Below are positions 48,396 through 57,296 of a stretch of 64,000 bases of DNA, in pieces. The translations under genes were made by a program, and so were the position numbers. The DNA lies in contig DRMV01000037.1 in the NCBI GenBank assembly GCA_011322445.1, positions 1 to 64,000 on the forward strand. Direction: 5' to 3'. Position 1 is the first letter of the stretch. The number at the start of each line of letters is the position of its first letter. Under the pieces are notes generated by a model. The model saw only the letters and a program-made list of their open reading frames with translations. It had not been told where the DNA came from and made no database searches. Origin of the DNA: Chloroflexota bacterium (GTDB lineage Bacteria; Chloroflexota; Anaerolineae; Anaerolineales; DRMV01).

Positions 48396-50786
48396 ATGGA
48401 TTGGAAAGAGACGCTTGCGGCTTTGCGGTTGGTCGGCCTGCGAAATGCCTGGCGGGCATGGACTTATCGCCGCCGCAAGGAAGCCCTCGATATGCCTCTG
48501 ATGCGTCAGCCTGCCCCCTTGCAAGGGGTGGGCGCGTTGCATACCGTGACGCAGACCAGGCACGGCGCGCGAGTGACCTTTGCCTTTGCCGCGCTGGAAA
48601 TTGCTTTCCTCGCCCCTGATGTCGTCCGGTTGACGTGGGAGCCCGGCGCACCGCCGCCGCCGTATGCCATACCTGAGCCTCCCGCCTGGCCGCTGCCAGA
48701 GGTGGCCTTCCGCCAGCGCGGCGACGCCTGGCGACTGCGCACCGATGCGTTGGAACTCGTCGTCACCACCGAGGGTTTGGCTTTTTACACGGCCCTGGGT
48801 GAACTGCTGCGCCGCGAAACCTGGCCTTCCCGCCGGGGCGAGGGCTGGCGGCAATCGGCTGCGCTGCACCCTGAAGCGGCGGTCTTCGGGCTGGGTGAGC
48901 GCGCCGCGGGCCCTAACCTGCGCCCTGGCACCTACCGTTTGTGGAATCAGGATCCCAACGGCCATTATGGCCCTGGTCGCGACCCGCTTTACATCACCAT
49001 GCCTGTGGCCTGGGTATTGCAGCCTGCGGGCGCGTATTTGATTTTTTACGACAACCCTGCCCCTGGCGAAGTGCGCCTTGACGATGGCTTCCATGTGCGT
49101 TTCGACCACGGCGCGCTGGTGGCCTATTTCATCACCGGCGACCCCGCCCACATTGCCCGCCGTTGGGCCGAACTGACCGGTTTCCCGGCCATGCCGCCTC
49201 GCTGGGCGTTGGGCTATCACCAATCTCGCTGGGGCTACCGCACGCAGGGGCAGGCCGCGGCGGTGCTCGACGGCTTTCGGGAACATGAGATGCCCCTCGC
49301 CGCTCTCCACCTGGATATTGACTACATGGCAGGCTACCGGGTTTTTACCGTGGATCGAAGCCGTTTCCCCGACCTGCAGGCGCTGGCGGCAAAAGCGCAT
49401 GGGCAGGGCGCGCACCTGGTCACGATTGTGGATGCAGGCGTCAAGCGCGACCCCCGTTGGGATATTTATCAGGAAGGCCGGGACGCGGGGGCTTTCTGCC
49501 GCCTGCCTGATGGGGAGGAGGTGAGCGCACCGGTTTGGCCGGGATGGTGCGCTTTCCCGGATTTCACCGATCCCGAAGCCCGGGCGTGGTGGGGCCGGCA
49601 CGTGGCTGAATTTGTCGACGCCTGGCACATTGACGGCTTGTGGTTGGATATGAACGAACCGGCCGCCTTTGTGGACGCGGGCGACCCCACGCTGCCGTTG
49701 CCAACGCGCCACGCGTTGGAAGGCGAGGGAGGCGACCACCGGCTGGTGCACAACGTCTATGGCCTGCAAATGGCGCGGGCCGCGCACGAAGCCCTGCGCA
49801 AAGCCCGCCCCGACCGCCGCCCCTGGGTGCTTAGCCGCTCTGGCTGGGTGGGGTTGCAGCGTTACGCCTGGGCGTGGACGGGGGATACCGAAAGCACATG
49901 GGAAACCCTGCGGCTTACGGTTGCTACCGTGTTGGGAATGGGCTTGAGTGGGGTGCCCTTTGTGGGTCCCGATGTAGGTGGCTTTGCGGGCGCGCCCGAT
50001 GGTGAACTTTACCTGCGCTGGCTGCAATTGGCCGCGTTGTTGCCTTTCTTCCGCACGCATTCGGCGGTGCATACCCCCGGCCGTGAACCGTGGTCTTTTG
50101 GCGAGCCGTGGACTTCGCATGCCCGCGAGGTGCTGCGTTTCCGCCGCCGTTTGTTGCCGTACCTCTACGCCCTGGCCTGGGAAGCCCATACTCGCGGGCA
50201 GCCGTTGGTGCGGCCTCTGTGGTGGCTGGCCCCGCAGGAGGCCGACTTTTGGGGTGTGGATGATGCTTTCCTGTTGGGTGATGCCTTGTTGGTGGCCCCT
50301 GCTTTGGCTCCGGGGCAGGAAGAGCGTTTCTTGCAACTGCCGTGGGGGGCGTGGTACGATTTTTGGGCGCCTGCTGAACCCCACTACGGCCCGGCGGAGG
50401 TGCTCTTGCCCACCCCTCTGGAGCATCCGGCCTTGTTGGTGCGCGCCGGGGCATTGCTGCCACTGGACGACGGCGAGGCCCTGACCCTGTGGCTGGGCTG
50501 GCCCCCGGAAGGCGAATATCACAGCCGCGTTTTCTTCGACGCGGGGGATGGCGAAGGCTCCTCTCGCGTGGAAGACTGGACCGTGCACCGGAGTGGCTCG
50601 GTGCTGACCCTGCACCGCACGGTGGAGGGCGAGTTTGCTTTCCCTTACCAGCGGTTGCGGTTGGTGGTGCATGGGGCTGCATCGCTGCGGGTGGAAGCCG
50701 ATGGGCACGACGTATCGCCCCGCGCCGATGGCGTTTTCTTCCTCCCTACGGCGACCCAAACCGTTACCTTGGCCTTCGCACCTTGA
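48396..50786 (+). CDS. GH31 alpha-glucosidase
   Basis: A 796-residue enzyme releasing glucose or related sugars from alpha-glucosides. The N-terminal beta-sandwich (to about 250, with FGLGERAAGPN) precedes the barrel. The nucleophile Asp418 is in LWLDMNEPAAF and the acid/base Asp497 in TGDTESTWE. SGVPFVGPDVGGF and FRTHSA follow in order. The C-terminal beta domains run to the end. No signal peptide is seen, so it is likely cytosolic. With MalQ and the GH13 enzymes it can complete breakdown of alpha-glucan fragments. The downstream TatC start is 53 bp away. Confidence 0.94.
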   Translation: MDWKETLAALRLVGLRNAWRAWTYRRRKEALDMPLMRQPAPLQGVGALHTVTQTRHGARVTFAFAALEIAFLAPDVVRLTWEPGAPPPPYAIPEPPAWPLPEVAFRQRGDAWRLRTDALELVVTTEGLAFYTALGELLRRETWPSRRGEGWRQSAALHPEAAVFGLGERAAGPNLRPGTYRLWNQDPNGHYGPGRDPLYITMPVAWVLQPAGAYLIFYDNPAPGEVRLDDGFHVRFDHGALVAYFITGDPAHIARRWAELTGFPAMPPRWALGYHQSRWGYRTQGQAAAVLDGFREHEMPLAALHLDIDYMAGYRVFTVDRSRFPDLQALAAKAHGQGAHLVTIVDAGVKRDPRWDIYQEGRDAGAFCRLPDGEEVSAPVWPGWCAFPDFTDPEARAWWGRHVAEFVDAWHIDGLWLDMNEPAAFVDAGDPTLPLPTRHALEGEGGDHRLVHNVYGLQMARAAHEALRKARPDRRPWVLSRSGWVGLQRYAWAWTGDTESTWETLRLTVATVLGMGLSGVPFVGPDVGGFAGAPDGELYLRWLQLAALLPFFRTHSAVHTPGREPWSFGEPWTSHAREVLRFRRRLLPYLYALAWEAHTRGQPLVRPLWWLAPQEADFWGVDDAFLLGDALLVAPALAPGQEERFLQLPWGAWYDFWAPAEPHYGPAEVLLPTPLEHPALLVRAGALLPLDDGEALTLWLGWPPEGEYHSRVFFDAGDGEGSSRVEDWTVHRSGSVLTLHRTVEGEFAFPYQRLRLVVHGAASLRVEADGHDVSPRADGVFFLPTATQTVTLAFAP

Positions 50787-50839
50787 CCCGCGAACCGCCA
50801 CTCGCTCATCGCTGATTCTCAATTGCAATAGCCAATCCC

Positions 50840-51730
50840 ATGTCCCTCTTTCGCCGCCTTTTCCGTTTTCTTACCGCCCCGTTCCGCGCCTGGCGATGGG
50901 CCGCGTTGCAACTGTATCGCGCCCGTCAGACGGTGGTGCGGTTTCTTACTGAGGAGCCGGAGGAGCGCCCGCTGGGCGATGCATTGGAAGAAGTTGTGCA
51001 ATCCCCCGCGGCGCTGTTGCCCCACATCGCGGCTTTGCGCCGCCATATTTTGCGGGCCTTTCTGGGCTTTTTGGTCGCCACGGTGGCGGCTTTTATCTAC
51101 ACCCCCCGCTTTCTCGACTTTCTGGCACGCCCGATTGGCGGCATGAGCCACTTGCAGGCCATCGAGGTCACCGAACCCATCGGGGTTTTCATGCGGGTGG
51201 CGTTGTTGCTGGGCTTTGCCGTTTCTTTGCCTTATACTTATCTGGAACTCTTTCTTTTCATTGCCCCTGGCTTGCGGCCGCGTGCGCGCCGTATCGGGCT
51301 GTTGGGCTTCCCGCTGGTGTTGTTGTTCTTTGTGGGCGGGATGGCGTTTGCTTACTATGCCATGCTGCCCACGGCACTGCCGTTTTTGCTCAACTTCATG
51401 GGCATTCACACCGTGCCGCGGCCCGATTCTTACATTCGCTTTGTGACCGCGCTGCTGTTTTGGACTGGCCTTTCGTTTGAATTTCCCCTTGTGATTTACT
51501 TGCTGGCAGCGTTTGGGGTGGTGCGCGCTTCGATGCTGTGGAAGCATTGGCGGGAAGCCGTGGTGGCGATTGCTGTGGTGGCTGCTGTCATCACACCCAC
51601 GGTAGACCCCATCAACATGCTGCTGGTGATGGCGCCGTTGACGGTGCTTTACTTCCTGGGTGCCGTTCTGGCGAAATTTGCCGAGCGCTCTCGCCCGCCT
51701 GTCCAAACGACCACCCGACCTGACGACTAA
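50840..51730 (+). CDS. tatC: Sec-independent protein translocase TatC
   Basis: A 296-residue TatC with six hydrophobic segments. Family motifs include LPHIAALRRHILRAFLG near 58-74 and VTEPIGVFMRVALLLG near 111-126. The conserved Pro/Glu stretch at LELFLFIAPGL and the C-terminal ITPTVDPINMLLVMAPL are also present. An N-terminal extension of about 50 residues (basic and amphipathic) precedes the usual start of the fold. No Shine-Dalgarno is evident before the ATG at 50840. tatA/tatB are not adjacent. Confidence 0.94.
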   Translation: MSLFRRLFRFLTAPFRAWRWAALQLYRARQTVVRFLTEEPEERPLGDALEEVVQSPAALLPHIAALRRHILRAFLGFLVATVAAFIYTPRFLDFLARPIGGMSHLQAIEVTEPIGVFMRVALLLGFAVSLPYTYLELFLFIAPGLRPRARRIGLLGFPLVLLFFVGGMAFAYYAMLPTALPFLLNFMGIHTVPRPDSYIRFVTALLFWTGLSFEFPLVIYLLAAFGVVRASMLWKHWREAVVAIAVVAAVITPTVDPINMLLVMAPLTVLYFLGAVLAKFAERSRPPVQTTTRPDD

Positions 51731-51788
51731 GCGACTGCGTCACCCCCTGACTACCCGCCCGCGACTATCCAACTCAACGATTGCCCCT

Positions 51789-54700
51789 ATGCCCTCTCTT
51801 TTGCTCCACCCTTCCTGGATGGGCCGCTTGTCTGACGCCGGAGAACCTGATGCCGACGGTCTCCCGCTCGACATTCGCTCGGCGCGCGCCCTGGCGGCGG
51901 CGCTGGCTCCCGATGCCGACCCTGCGGAACTTTATGCCCTGGGGCTGCTGCAAGATGCCTTCCGCCTGCTGCTGCGCCGTTATCGCCGGGCTCACCCTGC
52001 CGTTTTCCCCGGCCTGGAAGCCTACCTGCGCGCCGCACTGGGTGACGCCGCGGTGGATGGCCTGACCGCGACCTTTGGGGATGCCTGCACCCCGGCCCTC
52101 GGCAACAGGTTGTGGGAAAGCCTGCTCATCCTTTGGGCCACGGCCAACAACCCCGCGGCTGCCGTGTTTGCCCCCCTGTGCCCGGTCGAGGCCCTGGGGG
52201 AGGCCTTCCCGCGGGCGATGGCTGCTGCTAAAGCCTATTTCGCTACTCAGCCGCCCCTGCCCCCCGAAAACCTGCCCGTGCCCGAAGCCCTGCTCGCCCC
52301 TGCCCGCCGCTCCCCCCACAGCCTGGCCGCCCAACTGGCCTACGTGCTGGAAGCCTGGGGCGAGGCGTTGGGCGCAATGCGCGCCAACCTGCTGCGGGGA
52401 CTGGATTTCGCCCGCGAGGCCGAGCGCCGTGCCCCCGCTGCACCCCCGCCGCCCGACGAGACCGATTTTGCCGCCGTGCCCTTCGATGCCGACGCCCCCG
52501 AAGCCTATTCCCCCGATCGGGAATGGATGCCCCGCCTGGTGCTGGTCGCCAAACACGTTTATGTCTGGCTGGCGCAACTTTCCCGCCGCTTTGGGCGCGA
52601 CATTCACCGCCTTGACCAGATCCCCGATGAGGCTTTGGCCGAACTGGCCGAATGGGGCATCAACGGCCTGTGGCTTATCGGCGTGTGGGAACGCAGCCCC
52701 GCTTCGCAGAAAATCAAGCGCCTGATGGGCAATCCCGACGCCCTGGCCTCGGCCTATTCGGTGTACGATTACCGCGTGGCCGCCGACCTGGGCGGGGAAG
52801 ACGCCCTGCAAGCCCTCAAGGCGCAGGCCGCCCGCTTTGGCATCCGCCTGGGCGCGGATATGGTGCCCAACCACATGGGGCTGGATTCCCGCTGGGTGGT
52901 AGAGCATCCCGACTGGTTCATCCAGACCGACGCGCCCCCCTTCCCCAACTACCGCTTCACCGGCCCCAACCTTTCCTCGCACCCCACGGTGGAAATCCGC
53001 ATCGAAGACGGTTACTACGACCGCAGCGACGCGGCAGTGGTCTTCCAGATGCGCGACCACCGCGATGGGCGCACCCGTTACATCTACCACGGCAACGACG
53101 GCACGGCCATTCCCTGGAACGACACCGCCCAACTCAACCACCTGCTGCCCGAAGTGCGGGAAGCCCTCATCCGCACTATTCTGGAAGTCGCGCGGCGCTT
53201 TCCGGTCATTCGCTTCGACGCCGCGATGACCCTCACCCAAAAACATTACCAGCGGCTGTGGTTCCCCGCCCCGGGGGAAGGCGGCGCAATCCCCTCCCGC
53301 GCCGAGCAGGGCATGACCCGCGCCGAATTCCTGCGCCACATGCCGCGCGAATTCTGGCGCGAAGTGGTGGACCGCGTGGCCGCCGAAGCCCCCGACACTC
53401 TGCTGCTTGCCGAGGCGTTCTGGCTGCTGGAAGGCTACTTCGTGCGCACGTTGGGGATGCACCGGGTTTACAACAGCGCCTTCATGCACATGCTGCGAGA
53501 TGAGCGCAACGCGGCTTATCACAAACTGGTGCGGGAAACCCTGACCTTCGACCCGCGCATTTTGCAGCGCTATGTCAACTTCATGACCACCCCCGACGAG
53601 AAGCCCGCCGTGGAGCAATTCGGCAAGGGCGATAAATATTTCGGCGTGGCGACCCTGATGGCAACCCTCCCCGGCCTGCCCATGTTCGGCCACGGGCAAA
53701 TCGAAGGGCTGAAGGAGCAATACGGCCATGAATTCCGTGCCCCCCGCACCGACGAAAGCCGCGACGAGGGCTTCATCGCCGAGCACCGCCGCCGCCTCGG
53801 GCCGCTGCTCCATCGGCGGGCGCTGTTCGCGGGCGTGGAAGCCTTCCGCTGGTTCCTGCTGGAAACCGACGGCGGCGAAAACCCCGACGTCTTCGCCTAC
53901 ACCAACCGCCAGGGTGACGCGCGGGCGCTGGTGGTGTATCACAACCGTTATGCCGAAACCGCCGGGCGGCTGCACCACAGCGCGCCCTTCGTCAGCCCCC
54001 ACGCGCCGGATGCACCCCCGCGCACCGAAACCCTGGCCGAAGCGCTGGGACTGCCCAGCGACCCCGGCCTGTGGGTGCGCTTCCGCGATCTGGTGAGCGG
54101 CCTGTGGTATCTGCGGGAAGCCGCTGCGTTGCACCGCGAGGGGTTGCACGTGCACCTGCGGGCTTACCAGGCGCAGGTGTTCGTGGATTGGGAAGTCCTT
54201 CCCGACCCCGATGGCCGTTGGGCGCGGCTGGCCGAGGCGTTGGGCGGTGCGGGTGTGCCCGACCTGGAAGCCGCGTATCGCGAGCGTTTCCCGCCGTTGC
54301 AGGCCGCGGCGGAGCAACTGGCGGCGGTATGGGTGCGGCGCTTTCCTCTTTGCCAGCCGCTGGGCCCTCAGCCTTCGCCCGAGGATGCTGCCGCGGTGGT
54401 GGAGGCATTCCGGCAGGTGCTTGTGGCCGCTCAGGTGGAAAGCGCGGCGGCGGAAAAAGCCGCGGCAACTTTTGCCGCCCGGGTGGAGGCGTTGCGGCAG
54501 GCGCTTGACCGTTTGTGGGCGCCGTGCCCGGAGGAGCAGGAGCCACGGTGCGCCTGGCAGCGGCAGTGGCGCAAGCGGTTGTGCGCCGGCATGGCGGGTG
54601 GGGTTGTTTCCGGGAAGCAGGAAACGCCCGACCTTTCGCCTCCCTTGCTCACCCCGTTGCAGGTGCTGGCTGGCCTCGCGTTCCCTTGCCTGCCGACGGC

Positions 54701-54812
54701 GGTGCGCGCGGCTGTGGCCGCGGTGTGGCAAATCCCTGCGGAAGAGACGCCCGACGTGGCCGGCTTGTGGGCGGAAGCCGTTGAGGCAACCCGGCCGCGC
54801 GAACGCGGCTGA
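51789..54812 (+). CDS. Large GH13 alpha-amylase-family protein
   Basis: A 1007-residue protein with an unusual layout. The N-terminal 240 residues are helical and unrecognised. The barrel (about 245-660) carries GADMVPNHMG (region I), Asp477 in FPVIRFDAAMTL (region II) and Glu542 in LLLAEAFW (region III). Region IV reads FMTTPDEKP with Asp603; the usual His-Asp pair is altered to Pro-Asp. GLPMFGHGQIEGLKEQYG follows. The C-terminal 350 residues are helical, and the last 120 are Ala-rich. It lies 58 bp after tatC with no clear Shine-Dalgarno. Substrate unknown. Confidence 0.85.
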   Translation: MPSLLLHPSWMGRLSDAGEPDADGLPLDIRSARALAAALAPDADPAELYALGLLQDAFRLLLRRYRRAHPAVFPGLEAYLRAALGDAAVDGLTATFGDACTPALGNRLWESLLILWATANNPAAAVFAPLCPVEALGEAFPRAMAAAKAYFATQPPLPPENLPVPEALLAPARRSPHSLAAQLAYVLEAWGEALGAMRANLLRGLDFAREAERRAPAAPPPPDETDFAAVPFDADAPEAYSPDREWMPRLVLVAKHVYVWLAQLSRRFGRDIHRLDQIPDEALAELAEWGINGLWLIGVWERSPASQKIKRLMGNPDALASAYSVYDYRVAADLGGEDALQALKAQAARFGIRLGADMVPNHMGLDSRWVVEHPDWFIQTDAPPFPNYRFTGPNLSSHPTVEIRIEDGYYDRSDAAVVFQMRDHRDGRTRYIYHGNDGTAIPWNDTAQLNHLLPEVREALIRTILEVARRFPVIRFDAAMTLTQKHYQRLWFPAPGEGGAIPSRAEQGMTRAEFLRHMPREFWREVVDRVAAEAPDTLLLAEAFWLLEGYFVRTLGMHRVYNSAFMHMLRDERNAAYHKLVRETLTFDPRILQRYVNFMTTPDEKPAVEQFGKGDKYFGVATLMATLPGLPMFGHGQIEGLKEQYGHEFRAPRTDESRDEGFIAEHRRRLGPLLHRRALFAGVEAFRWFLLETDGGENPDVFAYTNRQGDARALVVYHNRYAETAGRLHHSAPFVSPHAPDAPPRTETLAEALGLPSDPGLWVRFRDLVSGLWYLREAAALHREGLHVHLRAYQAQVFVDWEVLPDPDGRWARLAEALGGAGVPDLEAAYRERFPPLQAAAEQLAAVWVRRFPLCQPLGPQPSPEDAAAVVEAFRQVLVAAQVESAAAEKAAATFAARVEALRQALDRLWAPCPEEQEPRCAWQRQWRKRLCAGMAGGVVSGKQETPDLSPPLLTPLQVLAGLAFPCLPTAVRAAVAAVWQIPAEETPDVAGLWAEAVEATRPRERG

Positions 54813-54833
54813 GGTAGTGGCGTGAATTGGGGG

Positions 54834-54839
54834 TAAAAT
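54834..54839 (+). promoter_or_regulatory. TAAAAT -10 box, 6 nt before the TlyA ATG
   Basis: TAAAAT at 54834-54839 is followed by GAACCC and the ATG at 54846. The short gap after the GH13 stop (33 bp) holds little else. A start site 7 nt downstream would give a leaderless transcript. Confidence 0.5.
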
Positions 54840-54845
54840 GAACCC

Positions 54846-55658
54846 ATGCCGAAGAAACCGCGTTTGGATGCTTTGCTCGTGACCCGTGGCCTGGTGGAAA
54901 GCCGCACCCAGGCCCAGCGCCTGATCATGGCCGGGCAGGTGCGGGTGAACGACCAAGTCGCCCTCAAGCCCGGCCAGCGGGTTGATGCCGATGCCCGTCT
55001 CGAGGTGGCCCAGCCGCCTCGTTTTGTCTCGCGTGGGGGGGAGAAACTGGCCGCCGCGCTGGAGGCTTTCCCCATTGCGGTGGGGGGAAAGGTGTGTGCC
55101 GATGTGGGGGCTTCGACGGGCGGCTTTACCGATTGCCTGTTGCAGCACGGCGCGGCGCGGGTGTATGCCCTCGATGTGGGGAAGGGCCAGTTGCACTGGA
55201 AACTGCGCAATGACCCGCGTGTGGTGGTGATGGAAGGGACCAACGCCCGCTATGTCGAACGCTTGCCTGAGCCGGTGGCGTTGGTTACCATTGATGCCTC
55301 GTTTATCTCTTTGCGGGTGCTGCTGCCGGTGGTGCGTGGCTGGTTCCCGGAAGCCGTACATGCTGAGGGAGGCGAGCGCGGCGACGTCGTGGCGCTCATC
55401 AAGCCCCAGTTCGAGGCGGGTCGGCAGGAAGCCGCGCGCGGCCGGGGGGTCATCCGGGACCCGGAGGTGCATCGCCGGGTGTTGCAGACCGTCCTGGCGT
55501 TTGCCCAAACACAGGGGTACGGGGTGCGCGGTTTGGCGCGTTCCCCTGTTCGCGGCCCTAAAGGGAATGTGGAATTTCTGGCCTGGCTGAAGGTTGGGGG
55601 GCTTCCCGCCACGGAAGATGCCCTCGCGGTGTGGATCGAAGCCTGCGTGAAGGGGTAA
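54846..55658 (+). CDS. tlyA: TlyA family RNA methyltransferase
   Basis: A 270-residue protein annotated as hemolysin A/TlyA, a 2'-O-methyltransferase of rRNA. The N-terminal S4-type RNA-binding domain (LDALLVTRGLVESRTQAQRLIMAGQVRVND) is followed by the Rossmann-fold methyltransferase with PRFVSRGGEKLAAAL and VCADVGASTGGFTDCLLQHGA (SAM binding near 80-100). The KDKE-type catalytic residues probably include Lys in VGKGQLHW, Asp in TIDASFISL, and Lys in IKPQFEAGR. Length is normal. Confidence 0.95.
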   Translation: MPKKPRLDALLVTRGLVESRTQAQRLIMAGQVRVNDQVALKPGQRVDADARLEVAQPPRFVSRGGEKLAAALEAFPIAVGGKVCADVGASTGGFTDCLLQHGAARVYALDVGKGQLHWKLRNDPRVVVMEGTNARYVERLPEPVALVTIDASFISLRVLLPVVRGWFPEAVHAEGGERGDVVALIKPQFEAGRQEAARGRGVIRDPEVHRRVLQTVLAFAQTQGYGVRGLARSPVRGPKGNVEFLAWLKVGGLPATEDALAVWIEACVKG

Positions 55659-55694
55659 CCGCAGCGTGGATTTCGCGCTTTTTGGGGGAATGCC

Positions 55695-55724
55695 TTGACG
55701 GCGGGGGAGCGATGGCGCTATAAT
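55695..55724 (+). promoter_or_regulatory. Sigma-70 promoter TTGACG-N18-TATAAT
   Basis: TTGACG at 55695-55700 and TATAAT at 55719-55724, separated by 18 bp, precede the Fur-family gene. The start site is predicted near 55731, just upstream of the Fur-type box. Confidence 0.85.
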
Positions 55725-55735
55725 CTTTGCGAAAC

Positions 55736-55750
55736 TGAAAATCGTTTTCA
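55736..55750. promoter_or_regulatory. Fur-family operator, TGAAAATCGTTTTCA
   Basis: TGAAAAT-C-GTTTTCA at 55736-55750 has the 7-1-7 dyad form of Fur/Zur/PerR boxes with one mismatch between the arms. It lies about 5-20 bp after the predicted start site. Binding there would repress the Fur-family gene and any read-through into the metal importer genes. Confidence 0.75.
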
Positions 55751-55797
55751 ATTGTTCCTCGCTGGCGAGGAGCAACCCAGATGGTGTGGAGACCTGC

Positions 55798-56295
55798 ATG
55801 AGCGCCTCTTCCGCTGAGGAACGGATTGCGCGCTGGCATTCAGCGCTTCAGGCGTGCGGTTATCGCCTGACACCCGCCCGCCAGGCTGTGCTGCGCGTGC
55901 TGGCCGAGAGCGACCGCGCGTTAGACGCTACCCAGATTTTCGACCTGGCCCGTCGGCAAGTGCCCAGGCTGGGGCTGGTCACCGTGTATCGCACGTTGGA
56001 GACCCTTCAGGCATTAGGGTTGGTGCAACGGGTGCATTGCAACGCGCAGTGCACTTCTTACGTGGCCGCTGAGCCGGGGCATCAGCATTTGCTGGTGTGC
56101 CATCGGTGTGGCCGGGTGTGGTATTTCAGCGGCGATGATTTGGGCGAGTTGATGCAAGCGGTGGCGGGTGAGAGTGGCTTTGTGGTTGAAGACCATTGGT
56201 TGCAGTTGGTAGGGTTGTGCGCCGATTGTCAGCGTGCTGTTCGGGCTGAAGAGGACGCACGAAAAACTTCCGTGTGTCGGGAGGCAAAGCAATGA
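55798..56295 (+). CDS. Fur-family metal-dependent regulator (Zur-like)
   Basis: A 165-residue repressor. The winged helix (about 15-75) includes YRLTPARQAVLRVLAES, then LGLVTVYRTLETLQALGLV. The metal-binding dimerisation domain has HQHLLVCHRCG (His95, His97, Cys101, Cys104) and a C-terminal LCADC pair, giving two CxxC motifs for the structural zinc. Because the next three genes encode a ZnuACB-type importer, it is probably Zur, but Fur or Mur function cannot be excluded. Its own promoter has a Fur-type box. The start at 55798 has GGAG 7 nt upstream. Confidence 0.93.
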   Translation: MSASSAEERIARWHSALQACGYRLTPARQAVLRVLAESDRALDATQIFDLARRQVPRLGLVTVYRTLETLQALGLVQRVHCNAQCTSYVAAEPGHQHLLVCHRCGRVWYFSGDDLGELMQAVAGESGFVVEDHWLQLVGLCADCQRAVRAEEDARKTSVCREAKQ

Positions 56296-56304
56296 GCAGG
56301 GTTT

Positions 56305-56316
56305 TTCGTATAGCCA
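56305..56316. repeat. Third copy of the TTCGTATAGCCA repeat
   Basis: TTCGTATAGCCA at 56305-56316, followed by GGTTA, matches the copies at 21956 and 22001. It lies between the Fur-type stop (56295) and the preferred ZnuA start at 56394. Confidence 0.6.
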
Positions 56317-56393
56317 GGTTAACTTGGGCAAAGGCAAAGGGGCAGCGTGGGCCTGAAAAGCAAGCCCGCCGGTGGCAGGGGCTTGGAGCCAAA

Positions 56394-57296
56394 ATGTTCC
56401 CCTGGAAGGGTGGTTTGCATTTTGTTGGAGGTGTGTTGTTGGTTGCCCTGCTGGCAGGGTGTGGCAGTGCTGCGACGCCTGCCACGTCGTCGGGCAAAAT
56501 GCTGGTAGCGGCATCCATTCCACCGATTGCCGATATGGTGCGCCAGGTGGGCGGCGACCAGGTTGAAGTGCTGACAATGGTGCCGCCCGGGGCCAGCCCG
56601 CACACTTACGAGCCCACGCCCGAGCAGATGCGTCGCCTGGCTTCGGCGCGCATCCTCTTCCTCAACGGCGTGGGGCTGGAATTTTGGGCCGATAAGGCCG
56701 TGCAGGCCGTCGGGAATCCCCGCCTGCAGGTGGTGGTGCTTTCCGAGGGCATGGAGATTCTTCAAAGCGGCCCCCATGCCACGGGGAACCCCCACCTCTG
56801 GCTCAGCCCCCAGCGGGTGATGAAATATGTGGCCCGGATTCGCGATGCGCTGATTGCCGCCGACCCCGCGCACGAGGCCGTCTATCGGGCCAACGCCAAA
56901 GCCTATCTGGCGCAGTTACAGCAACTCGACGCCGATATCCGCCGGGCCGTGGCGGGCTTCCACAGCCGCGAAATGGTCACTTTTCACGCTTCGTGGGTTT
57001 ACTTTATCCACGATTATGGCTTGCATCAGGCGGCGGTGCTGGAAGCCACGCCGGGCCAGGAGCCTTCTGCTGCCGAGGTGGCGAAAATTGTGGAAATTAT
57101 CAAGGCGACCGGCGCGCCAGCGGTATTTGCCGAGCCTCAGTTTTCTCCGCGGGCAGCCCAGGTCATTGCTCAGGAAGCCGGTGTGCCGGTGCTCACCCTT
57201 GACCCCCTGGGCGGTTTGCCTCCGCGTGAGACCTACATCAAACTCATGCGTTGGAATTTGCAGCAACTTCAAAAGGGGTTAGGAGGCACGCCGTGA
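56394..57296 (+). CDS. znuA: Metal ABC transporter, substrate-binding lipoprotein
   Basis: A 300-residue extracytoplasmic lipoprotein of the cluster A-I family, binding Zn or Mn. The signal peptide ends in lipobox LLAGCGS (Cys near residue 23). The metal-ligand regions are ASPHTYEPTP, GNPHLWLSP and VTFHASWVYFIHD, and EPQFSP near 250 may hold the acidic ligand. It lacks the His-rich loop of many ZnuA proteins. The start is placed at the ATG at 56394, preceded by TTGGAG, because the signal peptide then has normal length; an ATG at 56292 would add 34 residues derived from a repeat. The stop overlaps the next gene (GTGA). Confidence 0.9.
   Translation: MFPWKGGLHFVGGVLLVALLAGCGSAATPATSSGKMLVAASIPPIADMVRQVGGDQVEVLTMVPPGASPHTYEPTPEQMRRLASARILFLNGVGLEFWADKAVQAVGNPRLQVVVLSEGMEILQSGPHATGNPHLWLSPQRVMKYVARIRDALIAADPAHEAVYRANAKAYLAQLQQLDADIRRAVAGFHSREMVTFHASWVYFIHDYGLHQAAVLEATPGQEPSAAEVAKIVEIIKATGAPAVFAEPQFSPRAAQVIAQEAGVPVLTLDPLGGLPPRETYIKLMRWNLQQLQKGLGGTP

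Noticed and set aside
48273-50828. An 851-codon antisense frame opposite the GH31 gene
   Set aside because: The GH31 gene has intact catalytic motifs; the antisense product is low in recognisable structure, rich in His, Arg, Gln and Pro.
51774-55799. A 1341-codon open frame on the minus strand opposite the large GH13 and TlyA genes
   Set aside because: It spans two well-supported genes and their gap. Long antisense frames are expected in GC-rich coding DNA when third positions are mostly G or C. The translation has no recognisable domain.
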